Source: Pseudomonadota bacterium (lineage in GTDB: Bacteria > Desulfobacterota > Desulfovibrionia > Desulfovibrionales > Desulfovibrionaceae). From it: 7,139 bases of DNA. Shown here piece after piece: positions 6,348-7,139 of this stretch; position 1 is the first letter of the stretch; every line of letters starts with the position of its first letter. The notes under the pieces were generated by a model, which ran no database searches, was not told where the DNA came from, and saw only the letters and a list, made by a program, of their open reading frames with translations. The stretch spans positions 1 to 7,139 of the forward strand of contig JAEZMB010000337.1 in NCBI GenBank assembly GCA_023435825.1. Reading direction: 5' to 3'. The position numbers and the translations under genes were made by a program.

Positions 6348-7139
6348 ACTTTACGGTCACGAAGCAGACCAGCTCAAAGTCATCCAATCCGTCGATCGTG
6401 TTCGCGGCAAGGGATATCTGCTTACCGGAAAGAAAGCTGTCGATGGAATCGTCCTCGTTCAATTCCACAATGGATTTCACGGCGAAGCAGAGCAGATCGG
6501 AATATTGCCGCATATTTTTACCGTCTTTCGTCTCGGCGTTGAACTGCCTGCACAGTTCATCAATGGGTTTATCATTATCTTTACAAAGCTGCCGGAGCGT
6601 ATCAAGCAGTTTCTTCGGCTGAAGGTGGTCTATGTGAATTATCGAGCCGTTGCGAATGTACACCATATAAAACGGGTGCAGCTGGTTCTGGTTGTGTACG
6701 TTTATCTTGTCATTGCGATTTTTCAGTATAAATATAGTGCCCTGGGGCGCGTCGTCGTTGCCCTTAACCACCGTGTGAAGCCCGAATGGGATATTATCCA
6801 AATCACCGTGTTGCTTAACATAATCGAGCAGGTCGAGCCGGAATTCATTCAATCCCAGATCCATAATCGAAATACCTGACTGCATCTCCTCAATGTCCAC
6901 AACCTCGTTCTGCAATTTTTCAAGCTGCGCTTTTCGGTACTCAAGGTCGCCTTGTTCTTCAGGATCGATAGGGTTATCGTCGCCTGTGGAGGTCATAACA
7001 GAAGCCCTCATACGGGTCTCCACGCGCCCTTTAAGTTCGAGGTATTTATCAAGGTCGATGTTCGGCCAGAAGTTCACCAGCTGAATTTTATCATTACGGC
7101 TTCCGATACGGTCGATACGTCCGAACCGCTGTATAATGC
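6346..7139 (-). CDS. SNF2/RapA-like helicase, C-terminal part (partial, runs off right edge)
   Basis: Only the last 263 residues of a superfamily 2 helicase are in the window. The frame is open to the edge and begins IIQRFGRIDRIGSRN. QRFGRIDRIG is motif VI, the arginine-finger motif of SNF2/RapA-like DNA translocases, at 7099-7131. It is followed by the family-typical IQLVNFWPNIDLDKYLELKGRVETRM. The remaining ~230 residues form an accessory C-terminal region with no motif I recognise. It contains an acidic stretch (DDNPIDPEEQGDLEYRKAQLEKL), a strand-rich part (FILKNRNDK...FYMVYIRNGSIIHID) and a helical tail. The GTG at 7075-7077 is an internal valine codon, not a start. Walker A and the DEAD-box motif lie outside the window, so ATPase competence cannot be judged. 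The operon position suggests an ATP-driven DNA translocase or remodeller working with Mod, Res and DUF4391, which is inference. Confidence 0.88.
   Translation of the reverse strand, partial: IIQRFGRIDRIGSRNDKIQLVNFWPNIDLDKYLELKGRVETRMRASVMTSTGDDNPIDPEEQGDLEYRKAQLEKLQNEVVDIEEMQSGISIMDLGLNEFRLDLLDYVKQHGDLDNIPFGLHTVVKGNDDAPQGTIFILKNRNDKINVHNQNQLHPFYMVYIRNGSIIHIDHLQPKKLLDTLRQLCKDNDKPIDELCRQFNAETKDGKNMRQYSDLLCFAVKSIVELNEDDSIDSFLSGKQISLAANTIDGLDDFELVCFVTVK

Noticed and set aside
6067..6879. Long plus-strand reading frame of 270 codons opposite the helicase and DUF4391 genes
   Set aside because: It lies antisense to two well-supported genes, spans their junction, matches no family I know, and is best explained as a shadow of their codon use.
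7075..7077. GTG taken as the helicase gene start
   Set aside because: The frame stays open upstream and encodes helicase motif VI (QRFGRIDRIG), so this is an internal valine codon of a gene truncated by the window edge.

Overview
The window is bacterial and densely coded on the minus strand, so genes read from right to left. The ATG starts, the strong Shine-Dalgarno sequences (AGGAGG, GAGGTG, GGAGG) and the moderate base composition fit a Bacillota/Clostridia-like host. That placement is a guess, because no phylogenetic marker gene is present.

In reading order, from high to low coordinates:
(1) the C-terminal end of an SNF2/RapA-like superfamily 2 helicase, cut by the window edge (6346-7139);
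(2) a DUF4391 protein of unknown function (5718-6335);
(3) a complete beta-class adenine-N6 DNA methyltransferase of the type III Mod family (3800-5725);
(4) a complete type III restriction subunit Res, with helicase and PD-(D/E)XK nuclease domains (596-3799);
(5) a truncated remnant matching the C-terminal Lon-like domain of BrxL (176-475), preceded by about 120 bp of same-frame coding-like sequence broken by a TGA;
(6) the first 36 codons of another gene, probably EcsC family, running off the left edge (1-108).

Genes 1-4 form one tightly coupled operon. A 10-nt gap separates helicase and DUF4391, DUF4391 and mod overlap by 8 nt, and the res ATG directly abuts the mod stop. Mod should methylate host DNA at a short asymmetric site, and Res should cut unmethylated DNA after ATP hydrolysis. 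The helicase and DUF4391 protein are additions not found in the classical two-gene type III system. Together they suggest an expanded, helicase-assisted restriction or defence locus. The BrxL-like scrap beside it suggests a defence-island location where gene fragments from BREX-type systems have been lost or exchanged. No tRNA, rRNA, CRISPR array, complete mobile element or convincing terminator was seen.
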